A stretch of DNA of 64,000 bases. Source: Dioscorea cayenensis subsp. rotundata (Eukaryota > Streptophyta > Magnoliopsida > Dioscoreales > Dioscoreaceae). Location of the stretch: positions 372,001 through 436,000 of the forward strand of contig NC_052494.1 of the NCBI RefSeq assembly GCF_009730915.1, written 5' to 3'. How positions within the stretch are numbered: position 1 is the stretch's first letter; the number at the start of each line of letters is the position of its first letter. Under the pieces are notes generated by a model, which had not been told where the DNA came from, made no database searches, and saw only the letters and a list, made by a program, of their open reading frames with translations. Both the position numbers and the translations under genes were made by a program. Positions 1 to 13,102 of this stretch are shown one piece after another.

Positions 1-277
1 TGTTCTATCATTATGCGCCTTAGTAAAAATAATGGGAACCCTCTAAAATTCTCTAACTGTACTGTCCATTCTTTTATTATGTCACATACAACTGTTACAT
101 GGCTGCAGAACTTTTGGTCCGTTTATTTGTTGCTATTTACATTGACCGTGTTTATATCATAATGAGGCTGATCATGATCATATAATTTCGCTTATGCCTA
201 AAGTCGTGTTCATTTGATATGATTATTAGATCATACAAATACTGTTCTGATACATTTTCTTTGCCATTTATGTGCAG

Positions 278-352
278 GTACTTGAGCACATTCAGATTAA
301 TGAAGCTCTTGGAAGTCATCTTAGGTTTTTGTGGGACCCTATTATCGGTTAA
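278..352 (+). CDS. Terminal exon of an unidentified upstream gene (partial)
   Basis: A tgtgcag acceptor at 271-277 is followed by 24 open codons and a TAA at 350-352. The peptide begins VLEHIQINEALG and ends FLWDPIIG. The stretch before it (1-277) is T-rich and intron-like, and no second exon can be supported in it, so the gene body lies left of the window. The family is not recognised. The exon call rests on the good acceptor, the open frame and a following AT-rich stretch that looks like a 3' UTR; a chance ORF of this length is possible. Confidence 0.45.
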   Translation, partial: VLEHIQINEALGSHLRFLWDPIIG

Positions 353-1382
353 TCTAGCTGGACGATAGGATTATCCCACTAGTCCTTCAGTTATTTGAAA
401 GAGTTAGGGTGTTCTTCTTGGATAAAAATAAATCAGACCTTGTATAGGAAAAAAGTATAATCATTTCCTAAATGGATTTAGTTGGTATTTTTGAGCTAAT
501 TGGATTGTGCAATGCAAATTCATGTTCCTTTTGTGCTTCCTACTTTTTTACATGAGCTTCTTATTGACATCAGAAACTCAATTCTGAGTACAATTTGCAT
601 TTCTGTCAATGTTGAAAATTTTCCTTCTATGTGCCCAAATTCATTATAATGATGTTTTTTAAACAAAGTTTATGGTTTTCTCTTGCCTGATAATGCAATG
701 AGAGGAGTGAGAAATTTTATATATTTCTTGTATGTCCTGCACTTCCAACCATGAAATATCCTATGAAGGTGTGGGTCTGCCTATGTTTTTATTAATTTAG
801 TTTTATCGTTGTCATGAAAAAGATTGATTAAAATGCAGCCTTAAAGTGCATATTTACGCCTAATGGTCTTTTGGTCTATTTGGCATTAGAGTTTTTAACT
901 TAGGTTATTTGTATTTGGTATAGGAAGGGCTTGCACCCCAAAGTTCATGTAAAAAAGATTGTATATGTGTAAAAATTGTATATTATGTCAAAACTCTATA
1001 CTTACGTGGAGGGCTCGTGTTAGTGTAGATTTTTTTATTTATGTGAAAAATGGGATGTACAGTATTTTAATTTAATCGTTTCATCAAATATGTATAATAA
1101 TTGAATTAATTATAATAGTTGAATTTTATTTATGCTACACTTATAATTAGGTTAAAAAAATAAAAATATATTTTATTATTTTGTATTTTGGATATGTTCA
1201 TGAGTAAAAAATTTTTTGCATCTTTTGAATAATAAGAATAGGATTCCTTGTAAAAAAGATATTTATAATGGTGTTAAAAAAAAAAAAATGTGAACTTGTA
1301 AGGGTATACATGCAAATTTCCCTGAAACTCTTCTCTTTACTCAAAAGCTTAAGCCCAAACCCTAAACCCTATTCCGTCTTCG
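353..1382. other. 3' flank of the left gene and promoter of the S9 peptidase gene
   Basis: No coding potential is seen. The left part is probably the 3' UTR and polyadenylation region of the gene ending at 352. The right part is AT-rich and ends in a leader containing two adjacent telo-box-like AAACCCTA units at about 1357-1371, just upstream of the start codon at 1383. Such motifs are common in promoters of housekeeping plant genes. Confidence 0.4.
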
Positions 1383-4300
1383 ATGCTCTGTTCCCGAGCT
1401 CCAGTTCCATCGAAGCGCATTTTCTCGGCGGTGCTTCGCCGCCTTTACCGGCGATCGGCGCCACGCCCTCCTCCTCCTCCTCCACCGCCTCCAACGCCGC
1501 CGAAAGCTCCACGAAAGCCAGTGTCTTTCACCGTCCATGGTGTCACCTGGGAGGACTCCTACAGTTGGATGGCGAACCTCTCTGATGCGACTGCAATGCG
1601 GCACATGGATATGTGCATGGAGCAAGAGGAGAAGTATGCCGAAGCGGCTATGGCTGCCGCTGGCGCTGACCGTCTCCAACGCAAGCTTCAGCTTGAGATG
1701 GCCTCCCGCATGGCCTCTGACCCTTGTTCTCCGCCTGTAAAATGGGGCCCCTGGCTCTATTACCGCCGCATTGAGGAAGGGAAACAATACCCGGTTCTTT
1801 GCCGGCGATCGGTGAAGCTTCATGAGGAGTTTGTTTCGTTTAGTGAGCCATCCGCTGGGTTTGATTTTATGGCTGGTAGGAGGATCGAGCAGAAGATTTT
1901 GGATTATAATCAAGAGGCCGAGCGGTTTGGAGGTACCAAAAGGATCAAACTTTCCTCTTCTACACTCTGTTTCTTGCGTTTGATGAGATATTAACAAAAG
2001 TTTGATTTTTAAACTTCTTCTTATGGTATGAGGCTGATTTTTCTGTCAGGGGGTTTGATTTTGGGAAATGAAGTTCTTTTGCAGATAATAAGGATTGATG
2101 TCTCATTGCTTTTCTTCGTTATTCCTGGCTTTTGCCATTGTTATCAATTGATTGAAAGAAATCAAGCTGACTGCCCCTTTCTAAAGAATCTGAATTGAAG
2201 ATTTGTGTGTGTTTGTGTGGTTAAATGCAAATAATTCTTGTGAAATATTTGTTCATGTCAAATGAATGATGATTGTTTTGTTTTATTTGCTGTTGATTTC
2301 TAGGATATGCTTATGAAGAACTGTCAGAAATTTCTCCAGACCAACGATATCTTGCATATACTATGTATGACAAAGATAAAGACTCTTTTACTCTATCTGT
2401 GAGGGATTTAGCTACAGGCTCACTATGTAGCAAACCTCAAGTTGATAGGGTTGCGAATTTGTCCTGGGCGATGAATGGGCAAGCGTTGCTTTATACTGTT
2501 ACAAACAAAGACAAGAGACCACACAAGTGAGTAGATTTGCAGCTTGGCTTTCCTGTTAGTTTAGCTTTTTTTTACTGCTCCAAAATTAAGCATCTCTTCT
2601 GTATAGGATATTTTGTAACATGCTTGGGTCAAGTAAGGATGATGTTTTGATTCTGGAAGAGTTCGATGATTCTGTATTTGTTAACATTAGAAATACCAAG
2701 GATTTTCGGTTTGTTTCTGTAAATACATTTTCAAACACTTCTTCAAAGGTAGTCTCATGTCAAGAACCTTTTTTTTTTCTTTTGGTTCTTCAATTTATTG
2801 AGTTCAACCAAAATTTGGTTTTGCAGGTTTACTTGATAAATGCAGCAGACCCTTTGTCTGGCCTGACTTTGATATGGGAGTGTGAACCTCATGCTCATTG
2901 CATTGTTGAACACCATCGAGGTTTTTTCTATTTATTTACAAATGCTGCAAGAAGTGGTACACCGGTAGATTCACATTACCTGCTCTGTTGTGCTGCTGGT
3001 GATATTAAGTCACGAAATTGGGAGGTTGGTGAGATTTGTGCATCACTTTAATCCTCCATAGAAATTATTATAGCTGTGTGGAATCTATCACTTTTGCGTC
3101 AAGGAACTGATCTTTGTGATGTAAACATTTGTAATTTTTAAATCATATTAAGTTAAAACTAATAAAACTAAGATCATGTAAACTGACATGTTGGAATGTA
3201 GAAAACTCTGCAGATATTACATAACCTTGATAGGTCAGGTTTCATTCCTGTCAATGAGAGTAACTTAACTTAAAAAGGTGCTATATCATGAAAAACCATG
3301 TGCACATAAATAGGTACATGCTTGCAGACATCCATAATGAACATTATGTAATGTATGGATGTTGGATGCATTCATGAGTGATACATGCATGCAGGCATAC
3401 AATCATACATGCGAATTTAAATGCATGTGCACGCCCACCTTTCATACATGGATGCATGTGTGCATGCATGATAAGTCCAATTTTCTTAGGCATGAATGCT
3501 ATAAGCATATCTGTCTTGAATGATGAAATGATATGAATACCCTATAGAAAAGTCATTTGCTTTATTCTTGTTTAACATTCTCGATTATATTTTTATTTTG
3601 TCTTACTCAGGTTGATGAATAATGGGATTTCTTGTTTACTTGTTAATTGATTATATCTGCTTTCTTCTGTGATTTTCCTGTGAATGAACAACTTTCGTTT
3701 CTGTTTTCTCTTTCAGAGTTTACTTGTTGAGGAGCCTGGTGTAAGCATTGAGGATATTGATTTTTGTGATACTCATATGGTGCTTATCATAAAAGAAGGG
3801 ATGAAGTACCGCCTTTGCTCTATTCCTCTGCCTTTGAATGGAAATGTAAGTTATGAGTTGCTTTTGGTATCATATATTTCTAAGGTTGCAAGTCAAACAC
3901 TTTGAAGCCTTAGAAGCACCGAACTTCATGTTTTCTTTTTCTATATAGTTATATTGATTGGCATAGCTAGGCAGTTTTTGGTGTATTATTGCTTGGTAAT
4001 TTGATATTCAATTATCTTTGAATAAACATAGACAATTGGCAATGATATGTTTTGTGATATGATGACATAACGAAAGGGTTGATGGTTATTTTTATTGCTT
4101 GGTGTATTTTGCCTCTTATACGTGGTAATTTTTTTTTCAACTGTCTTTAGGGAGTACAATATTCATTGCTCACAGCTTATTGACTCTGTATGTGAAAAAT
4201 TCATAAATGATGTATTTGGGATGTATCTGACCTCACCTTGTACATCTTCATCTTCTCTTTTCTGTAAGATATGTCATCTGCTTTCATGCTTATTTTGGGG

Positions 4301-6775
4301 CATGTGTTTAAATTCCTTGCTTGCTTGTGTTTGTGGTATCAAATTATTTCAAATTTTGATAATATTATTGTGTACATCTCAATTATGTACTCTTTGGCAT
4401 TTTACCTGGCAGGGACTTACGCATCTAGCAGCTCTTCATCCGTGCTTCTTACCTCTTCCAAGCCATGTTTGTCAGATTTCACCAGGTCCTAATTATGACT
4501 ACTACTCTTCAACGATGCGGTTCACAATTTCTTCTCCTGTGGTATAGTGAGCTTTGAAGTTAGATGCTTCTTTACGCTCCCAAAGAAATGTTGTTATTTC
4601 TTCCTGACAATCTTTTGAATACTCCTGTATTTGGGTACATATCAAAGGTTCACTTCCACCTGGGCACACATGACAGATGGTTCTTACTCATTCTGTCGTG
4701 TATGCTTTTTCACTTGGTTGGCATAATAATAATGTGGAAAATTTTATGCGTGCATACAAACTAGCACATTTGAGCTGTAATGATACCCATGATTTGATGC
4801 TATATTTAATTATTTACATGACTGGCTTCTCAAAGCTTCGTTATCTCACCTAATTATGACAATAAGACACATATTTTGTAGCTCGCCAACTTTTTTCCTC
4901 TTCATGATATAGATGACCTTGGAGACTAGCTTGATAAGAATTAGTTGCTAAACATATTGCTCACTTTACTTCTCAGCTTTCGTAAGTCACAGCTCAGACC
5001 TTACCACTTCACTAAAAGGGCCTTTTATCTGTCAAATTATGCAAATGTCTTTCTTCCCCACTGGTTGGATGAACATTCTTTCACCTATTCTTACTCAAAT
5101 CCTGAAGAAGTTTATCCTCTGATTTGACTGCACATGCTATTCCTTAATTTATACCTGAGTCCAACTTTTCTTTGGATAATATTTCGCAGTCTCACCATTT
5201 GATTATTTCTCAACTTAGTAGAAGTATAGCATTTCTGTGAGTTAATTTTGAAGTACCAATGCAGATATATTGTTCTTGATAATTAAACGAGCAATGTTTA
5301 CAGATGCCGGATGCTGTGGTTGATTATGACTTATCAAATGCTAAATGGATCATAGTGCAACAACAAAATGTGTTGAGTGATCGTACAAGGACTTTGTATG
5401 GGTCTTCTGCTGTTAATGATATTAAAAAGTTGTCTAGTTTGAAGAAACATGATCAAATGCATGATTTCAATGATTCTGATGGGGTTTGGAATGAGCTCAC
5501 TGAGTTTTATGCTTGTGAGTATCATGATGTTCCTTCAAATGATGAAGTTCTTGTCCCCCTGACTATTGTTTACTCACGAAAACAAAAGCAAGAGGGAAGT
5601 CCTGGTCCTGGATTACTTCATGGGCATGGTGCTTACGGTGAGTTACTGGACAAGCGATGGCGAAGTGAACTGAAAAGTCTTCTTGATCGGGGCTGGGTTG
5701 TTGCCTATGCTGATGTCAGGTATTCTATTATGCGTATATCGCATGCTTCACATTTTTCCTTTCTTCATCTCCTTTGACATGAGTTATTGTGCTGTCATAA
5801 CCTTCTCAATCTCATCATGAATATTATATCAGCATAACAATGAAGTTGGCCCAATCAACTGAAGTTTATTCACATTATAATTGATGAAATCTTTTTTGTT
5901 TTTAGAGGTGGTGGGGGGTTTGGTAGGAAGTGGCACTATGATGGCCGACGCACCAAAAAGCAAAATTCTATCATCGACTATATTTCCTGCGCTGAATTTC
6001 TGATAGCCGAAGGGTTCGTGATGGAAAATAAGCTTGCTGGTTGGGGATATAGTGCCGGTGGGCTTCTGGTTGCCTCGGCTATCAATAAACATCCAGATTT
6101 ATTTCGAGCTGCTGTTTTGAAGGTAGGAATCATGCCATATATCACCTCTCGCCTTTTCTTCCCCTCTGCATTATGTGTGGATGTGATTTTATTCCCAGTC
6201 CTCATTTTTGTTTTCCGTATCGTTGTAGGTTCCCTTCTTAGATACCTGCAATACTCTTCTTTATCCCGTTCTGCCTCTTGACGCTGCCGATTACGAAGAA
6301 TTTGGATATCCAGTGGAAGTAGAAGATTTTCTTGCCATGAAGAAATGCTCACCATATGATAACATCCCAAAGAATGTCAAGTTTCCATCTGTTATGGTTA
6401 CATCATCTTTCAATACAAGGTACACAATCATATAATTTACAGTTTCTACAATCAAATTGGTCCACTCATTGCCAAGTATTTACTAAAAAGAACTTAATGA
6501 TACAGTATTAATAATCGTTAACCTTGTTATGAATTCTAGGCCAACTCTGCAATGCCGAAATTTTCTTTACGGCTTCTGTATTGTCGTTATGTAGGTTTGG
6601 TGTGTGGGAAGCGGCTAAATGGGTCGCGAGAGTCCGTGAGAACACAATCTATGATCCAAAGCATCCCGTCGTACTGAATCTAACGACGGACCTTGTTGAA
6701 GATAACAAGTACTTACAAATCAAGGAATTGGCATTAGAGACTGCGTTCCTCATCAAAATGGTCTCAGATTCTTAG
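1383..6775 (+). CDS. Prolyl oligopeptidase / oligopeptidase B-like protein (S9 family), probably catalytically altered
   Basis: Ten exons join in frame: 1383-1932, 2304-2526, 2607-2748, 2827-3024, 3717-3845, 4413-4541, 5304-5719, 5906-6122, 6229-6419 and 6595-6775, giving about 791 aa. S9 enzymes have an N-terminal beta-propeller and a C-terminal alpha/beta hydrolase domain. The N-terminus is Arg-rich with a nine-proline run (a possible targeting peptide). The C-terminal domain shows GHGAYGE, VAYADVRGGGGFG and the nucleophile elbow GYSAGG, the order expected for oligopeptidase B / protease II. The catalytic Asp (expected in a DxxV loop after SSFN) reads NTRFG, and the GHGG segment bearing the catalytic His is missing. 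The ORF is otherwise intact, so this looks like a diverged subfamily rather than decay. The start is the first ATG after the leader, in frame with the HGVTWEDSYSWM signature. No peptidase activity should be assumed. Confidence 0.88.
3300..3480. repeat. ATGCAT-rich alternating purine-pyrimidine stretch in an intron
   Basis: Intron 4 of the S9 gene (3025-3716) contains many overlapping ATGCATG, CATACATG and GCATGCA words, making it locally self-complementary. No regular period is obvious. It resembles the CATG-rich composition of the tandem array near 61.9-62.3 kb, but no unit is shared. Confidence 0.4.
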
Positions 6776-8329
6776 ACATTTCTTGCAGCAAAAACTTACA
6801 GTTAGTCCGTAACATCAACCGTATCAACCGTATCGACATTTGGAATCAAAGCCGGCGTATGATCTCACTCAAGATGAGCTTACAAATGCTTCAAGCTACC
6901 GATAACTTTTCCGCGTTCTGGTGAGCAATCGATGAAACTTGTCTTGCATTGCATCTGTGAAATGTCACTACTGATAATTACAGCAAACAAAATTTAGATG
7001 TGTAGTAGGTTACAGAACAAGACCTGTGCAATTATAAAAGAATAAAACAATTGTAGGTCCCTCTTTTAACAAAATTGTTGACAAAGTTCATGGTCCATGT
7101 TTTTAATTAATATTCATTATATCATGCTTGATGATCATGACTAATAAACTCACAAATTTGAATGATTTTTTAGTGTTTTGAATTATATATATTTTTTTAA
7201 ATATAATAAAGTTTCTTTCTCTAGACGTGCTGTTATAATCATATACATGAGAATATATATTAACTTAATATATTTTTTGAGTGCATTTGTGGGTGGTGGC
7301 ATGAAAAGCATAATTAAACCAATGCCATAAGTTTAAGGTCTTAAGGTATGTGTTATAACTATAATGCCATTTAACAAATTTTCTTAGAAATTTACGTATC
7401 TACCCTTATAAAAATGTTAATTTTTTCTTCATATATATACTGTAGTCAAAAGTATACTTTTATAATAAAGTGTTTTATGAAAGTACATGTGTGAATATGA
7501 TTTTTATGGGGTGTAATGCATAATTATAGACCTTTGTAGGTGGTATATATAAAATTTTTTCCAAATTCTTTTCTTAAAAATCAGGAATAAGAACTGCTTT
7601 GGCTTTTTGGACAAAATTGCCCTTCCTCCACTTTGCCTAAGAATACCACTAATTGATGTTCATAAAGAAGCCAATACTCTTTTATAGCTTTATTAAGGCT
7701 AAATAATAAATGCTATTATCATCATGCAAAAGTAGAGGAAATATATACATATATATATATATATTATTGTAATTATTTTATTAACGGTTATATCCTTTTC
7801 TTTTCATATATATATATATATATATATATAAACTTTTCTAAAGCTTGTAATTGCATGGAAGACCTTGAAAAAACTGATTAAAATGCATATAATTTCTTCT
7901 TCAAGGATGAGAATGACCGAAGAATTAAATTATTTGAAATATCAAAGAGTGAGGAATGATTAAAAGTCATATATTCCAAAGAAGAAAAATCTCACCATTA
8001 ATTTTTAAAATTCAATAAGACCTTTCTCAGTTAATATATATATGTAGAAAGTCAATGTGTATCCAAATCAAAGTATAAAAAAATTTAAAAAATAAAAGGA
8101 ATGAAGTATTAAAAATTCACAAAAATGTGGGTCACACGCCACTTCACCCAAAATATAAAAAAAGAAAAAAAAAAGTTTGATTTATTTATTAATTATTATA
8201 TCATAAAAGCTCCTCCCACCAAACTATTAATGGACATACATGGCAAAAGATGAAAGCTAGATAAGCTTTTTTTCATGCCCTAATAAAATAAACTCTATAT
8301 ATGAAGACCTTTTTAAAGAAGACAACAAG
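6776..8329. other. Intergenic AT-rich DNA after the S9 gene
   Basis: The 3' UTR of the S9 gene probably occupies the first few hundred bases. The rest is AT-rich with short TA microsatellites near 7750-7830 and 8032-8042. No gene or structured RNA is recognised. Confidence 0.4.
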
Positions 8330-8574
8330 TTTTTTTATTTTTTTGACAAGAGGAACAGACAGCCCGAAGGCCATGCTAAATCGTAAGGGGCATGCACAAG
8401 TCTCGGTGGAGCAAGTGGGGGTGAGGCCGTGTATACATGGGTGCTGGGATCACCCGCACACAACCACCGCTCACATCTCCTAAAAATATACCCTCAGCCG
8501 AGAATTGAACTCTCACCATCCGGTGAAAAGCTCTATCGGCAACCCGTATATCAATAGACTATTTGATCATTGGC
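8330..8574 (-). mobile_element. tRNA-derived SINE with target-site duplication
   Basis: On the minus strand the element starts with an A-box-like segment (TGATCAAATAGTCTATTG, near 8556-8573). A B-box (AGAGTTCAATTCTCG) follows around 8498-8512, then a GC-richer body, and it ends in an A-rich tail (the T-run at 8330-8342 on the plus strand). It is flanked by near-identical 15-bp direct repeats, AAAGAAGACAACAAG at 8315-8329 and AAAGAAGACAAGAAG at 8575-8589. One mismatch in 15 marks a fairly young retroposition. The GC content is well above the surroundings. The SINE family name is not known to me. Confidence 0.82.
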
Positions 8575-8589
8575 AAAGAAGACAAGAAG

Positions 8590-10063
8590 TTGAACACCCA
8601 ATAAGACTTATTGATTGAGATTTTGAAGAGTATACAGTATACTATGATTTTTGTCTTGGTCAAAGTTTCTTAACTTTAACCCTAAGCCATCTTTTTCTTT
8701 GAATATGTTTTGAGTTTGAAACTTGAGAAGAAAACTATATATTTATGTTTAGAGAGTCAATTGAGTGCTCCATAGAATAGTTTATAAGAAAACAAAGTCT
8801 TGAGTTGTAAGTGATAATAATATTATTATATTCTTAGACTTAGCTAGAAATGCACAACTCACTATGTATGTGGCAATTGAAGATAAGAATTGTGACTAGT
8901 TTTGTTCCATGACTTCTATTTTTCTATAAAATTAAAATTGGTTTATTGACTTAGAGGTTCTTATGAACATTCAAAACTACCTACAAATCCATGGGAATTT
9001 CCCTCTGTCAAATAATTTCTTATTTTTAAATTTGTACCTTAAATTTTTTTCTTTTAAGTAAAAGATTATTATGATTTTATTTTTTCTATTTTTTCGTAAT
9101 TTTTATCTATTAAATTTTTAGTGGCTGACCAAAGTCATTTTGTCTTTGTAAACTCTTCAAAATTTATCCGGCCATAAATAAGTCTTCAGTGATCAAAATA
9201 GTTATTTTATTAGAATAAAAACATTAGAGTCATATTTAAATAAATTATAATATTTAAAAATCAAGAGCATAAAGTAAATCCAAATTATCTAAGACAAGTA
9301 ATTTAAATATTTTTTATTTATATGGAAATGAATAAAGTAATTATCTTTGTTTTCATTCATAGAAAGAGTAAGCTTAAAGGATAGTCTAAACTTAAGAAAG
9401 TTATCAACATCAATGAAAGTTCTAGGGTTGCACTAACAACAAACAAGGTGAATAGAATAATTAATGTCTCATTCACAAACACACACAATATATATATATA
9501 TATATATATATTTCTTAACAGACTTTGATGTTAGTTTTCTGTTATATAAGACATTAGAAGCTATATACATCTTATCAAAGGAAGTCAACAATTAACTATC
9601 AAGATTGACTTTTGTTTAACCACATTCCCTTTATCAATGTAAGTGCTTTTTCTTATTTTTTATATTTTTTAATAAAAAAATAAAATTATATTTTAAAATA
9701 TTTTCTTATCATGCTTTTCCTCTATTCTAAAATAAATAAAAACATGCCAACAAAATTAACTTTCATGGTAAAGACTCAAGTTATTTAAATAAATGATTTT
9801 AAATTTAAATTCTTAATGTAAAAAAACACACAAAAAGATTTATCAACCTTATAGTAGCTCATCCTCTTGGAATATTAAGTCAAAAATTAAAAACCTAAAA
9901 GTAAAAAATGAATAAATAATAATAATAAAAATATTTTTAGTTCCTCATAATTTTCAACTTTACTGTTTAGTTCCTCTCACAATTATTTAAAAAGATATGT
10001 AATAATGATTATTACATTACTTATTTTATTTTGATTACAATTCTTTTTTTAATCAAGATTTAA

Positions 10064-10104
<41 letters not shown>

Positions 10105-10418
10105 TATCAAACACAAAAATAGAAGATATTAAGCAAATCTATGTATATATATAGAAATTCAGTTTGGGAGATGTATATCCTGTATAGAGTTTGTAGTACT
10201 TTGTTCAAATTGGTTTAAATTAATATAGACTTTGTAACTATTATGAAACTGGTGGATGAGAGAAAAAAAATCATATAAAGTATACTAAATATAATTAATT
10301 AATTAATTAATTATTATTATTATTATTATTTTGTGATTGTGGGTGTGTTATACTAACCTAGAAATTTATTAGAATAGATTATTTTAATTAAATTTGGACA
10401 AAATACAATTTAGTGAAT
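8590..10418. other. AT-rich intergenic DNA with microsatellites
   Basis: No gene seen. It includes a (TA)n run near 9488-9511 and an (AAT)n run near 10066-10101. Composition is strongly AT with poly-A and poly-T tracts. Confidence 0.4.
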
Positions 10419-11246
10419 GGGTCCGTTTGGATTGCGGAATAGAAATGAGAAGAGGGGTAATGAGAAGAAAGGAGGAGTGTGAATGAGAATAGGGGGAAAG
10501 GGGAGGATAATGATAAAGGTGTTTGGTTGGAGGATTGAGAGTTAGGAATAAAAAAAAGTAGGAGAGAGAAATATAGTATAATTACACCTATGCCCTTTTA
10601 TACAAATGAGATGATATTTTACAAAACAATGTTTATATTTAATAGTAAATAATTATTATAATTATCATTAAATATTTTTTTAATATATTTAACTATTTTT
10701 AATTTATTGTTATTAAATATTTCATCTAATTAATATAACTTAAAAATAAATTGTTATTTTTAAATAATAAATAATTAGCATGATTTATAATTATTAAGTA
10801 TTTATAATATATTTAATTATTTATTTTAATTAATTAAAATGAAATATTATAAGTAATTAATATAATGTAACAAATGTTTGTTATATTAATTAATAAATAA
10901 ATAACATGTTTTATTGTTATTTAATATTTTTAATATGTTATTTATTTGTTTAATTGTAATTAACTATTTCAACTAATTAATATAATTTAACAATTATTTA
11001 TTTATTAAATAAATAAATAACTAATATAAATTTATTATTATATATGAGGGGTATAAAAGTTATTTCATTACCAAGGAGTCCAAATCCCCCCAATTTTGGG
11101 AGGATTGGAAATGCCCCACATGCATGCTTCTTATTCCCATGCCAACCCACTATTCACTCCTTTCCTTGTTGCCAAACATGGGTTTAAATATCATGAGTGT
11201 ATGTCATTCCCACTCTCAAGGCATGAATCCATGAACCAAACGCCCC
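10419..11246. mobile_element. Non-autonomous inverted-repeat DNA element, about 0.83 kb
   Basis: The left end reads GGGTCCGTTTGG (10419-10430) and the right end, reverse-complemented, reads GGGGCGTTTGG (11236-11246). Such GGG..CGTTTGG ends are frequent on plant MITE-like elements. Just inside both ends lie G-rich (left) and C-rich (right) segments, while the middle (about 10600-11040) is almost pure AT. No transposase fragment is seen and no convincing target-site duplication was found, so the superfamily is open. Confidence 0.55.
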
Positions 11247-11254
11247 CTTAATTC

Positions 11255-11457
11255 TTTAGAGGTGATGTGCGTAGTTATTTTTAGTTGTGATTATAATTAA
11301 ATTTGGATCATGATTTAATAGTTAGTATTTGTAGGGGATGATGTGTAGAATTATTTTTATTTGTTATGCTTTAGCATTGTTAAATTATGTTAGCTATTGT
11401 TTAATATTGTATATAAATTGATAGTGGGGGTTAGATTTAGGAAATCTGTGAATGATA

Positions 11458-11510
<53 letters not shown>

Positions 11511-11945
11511 GATGCATCCTCTGTCAACGTTCACAGATTACGAATCTGTGAACGTTGATATGGGCCGTTGGATTTCAATCCAACGGCTGCACACCGTTTT
11601 ATGAACGGTAATACTATGCACTATTTATAAGCACAGTAAAAAGTGAGATGCACAGTGTTTTAATCTGAACCATCCAATCAATCTCAGCACAGTAACTAAA
11701 TCAATCACGGTTGTCCAATTCTATTAAAGTTACTGTACATCATCTGCGGACGCTCTACGAACGTCCGCAGATGATGTTTAGCCTATATATATATCAGTAT
11801 TTGTGGGGGTGATGTGCAGAGTTATTTTTAATTGTTATATTTTGATATTGTTAAAAACTGTTAGGTGCTATTTGATATTGTATATAAATGAATAGTAGTC
11901 ATCAGATTTAGGACATTTGTGAATGATGTGATGTAATATATATAT
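11255..11945. repeat. Tandem repeat (about 150-bp units) interrupted by a hairpin element
   Basis: The block 11320-11460 recurs at 11790-11945. Shared words include AGTATTTGT, GGTGATGTG, TTATTTTTA, ATTGTATATAAAT and TGTGAATGAT, and both copies end in a TA microsatellite. A third, partial start (GGTGATGTGCGTAGTTATTTTTAG) lies at 11262-11285. The central (TA)n tract at 11459-11506 and the element at 11507-11783 sit between the two full copies. Confidence 0.6.
11507..11783. mobile_element. Hairpin-rich element inserted in a (TA)n microsatellite, Micron-like
   Basis: This ~277-bp block is bounded by (TA)n on both sides and carries perfect hairpins. Arms 11525-11539 and 11543-11557 (15 bp, 3-nt loop) lie near the left end. 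Arms 11564-11574 and 11577-11587 (11 bp, 2-nt loop) follow, then a 6-bp stem near 11591-11607. Arms 11738-11752 and 11762-11776 (15 bp, 9-nt loop) lie near the right end. There are no terminal inverted repeats joining the two ends, no poly-A and no coding. The architecture matches the rice Micron type (elements in TA microsatellites with subterminal inverted repeats). A diverged copy lies at 21045-21345. Confidence 0.65.
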
Positions 11946-13093
11946 ATCATCAATGATGATACATATTTTAGGAAAAAAAATTATATCTATAAACTAAGTA
12001 TATATCCTTAAACCCAAACTAATGTTATCAAAATTGAAAAGATTGAGTACTTAATGCATGTACAGTGTGGCTTATATTCTTGATTGAAATATATTGGCAT
12101 AAATTTTCTTTATAAATTAAAAAATATACATATATTCTTAAACATTAATTTTGGTTTGGACTCGGGTCAAATGACATTAACTTAGGTTCAGAAAATTTAG
12201 GTCATGTTTTGGTACAATAATTTAATGATTAAAAGTACAATTTTTACTGTATAAAAGTACACATTTGTGAAATAAATGATATTCCTGCAAATTAAATTTA
12301 TCAAATCAATATTCTACACAATTATTATTTTTTAAAATAATATTTATAAAAAGAAATTTCCATTAATTAATAATTAAAATTACACTCCATATATGAGTCA
12401 ATCCTGGTATAACCACCATCCTTGCAGCATAAGTAGTCATATTGCATTCCTTTTTCAATGCAAACAGTGAAGGGTTTGGTCTAGCATTTTATTTATTTAT
12501 TTATTTTAGGACAGAAACAATAATTATATATAAATAAAAATATACGTCTATCAAAAAAACATGACTCGGTGAATCCTCATCTGATTAACACAAAATTACT
12601 CATAACCAGAGATATGTTATTATCACTATATTCAGTATATTTTGAACCGAAATAATTAAATTTTTACACAATATTTTTCATAATAAAAGTCAATATCATT
12701 AGAGCAAAAGCACTTTTAACTTGGTCCAGCATTATTCAAACAAATTCTGTTCATTTTATATTTTATTTTAATTTATTCATTAATAAAATAAGCTTGATCT
12801 AAGTTGAACCTCATATGCTAAGATTAAGATATATATATATATATATATATATATAACATTGACCTAAAAAGAGCAACATGAGGGCAAGGGCCCCACAGAT
12901 ACAACCAAATCCACAAGAAGCCACAACCATCCCTCCAAAGCAAAGCATTCATTTGTTCATTCACAAACTTGTACGTGCTTCAAGACATTCATCTCTCTCT
13001 CTCTCTCTCTCTCAATATAAATATATATGGAGTAAATATTTAAGTTTGATTTTTTTTACAATCTTACCCTTCCAAAACAAGTCTTTTTATATA
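11946..13093. other. AT-rich intergenic DNA
   Basis: No gene is recognised. It contains a (TA)n tract near 12831-12855 and a short (CT)n run near 12990-13013. Confidence 0.35.
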
Positions 13094-13102
13094 TTAGTTT
13101 TT

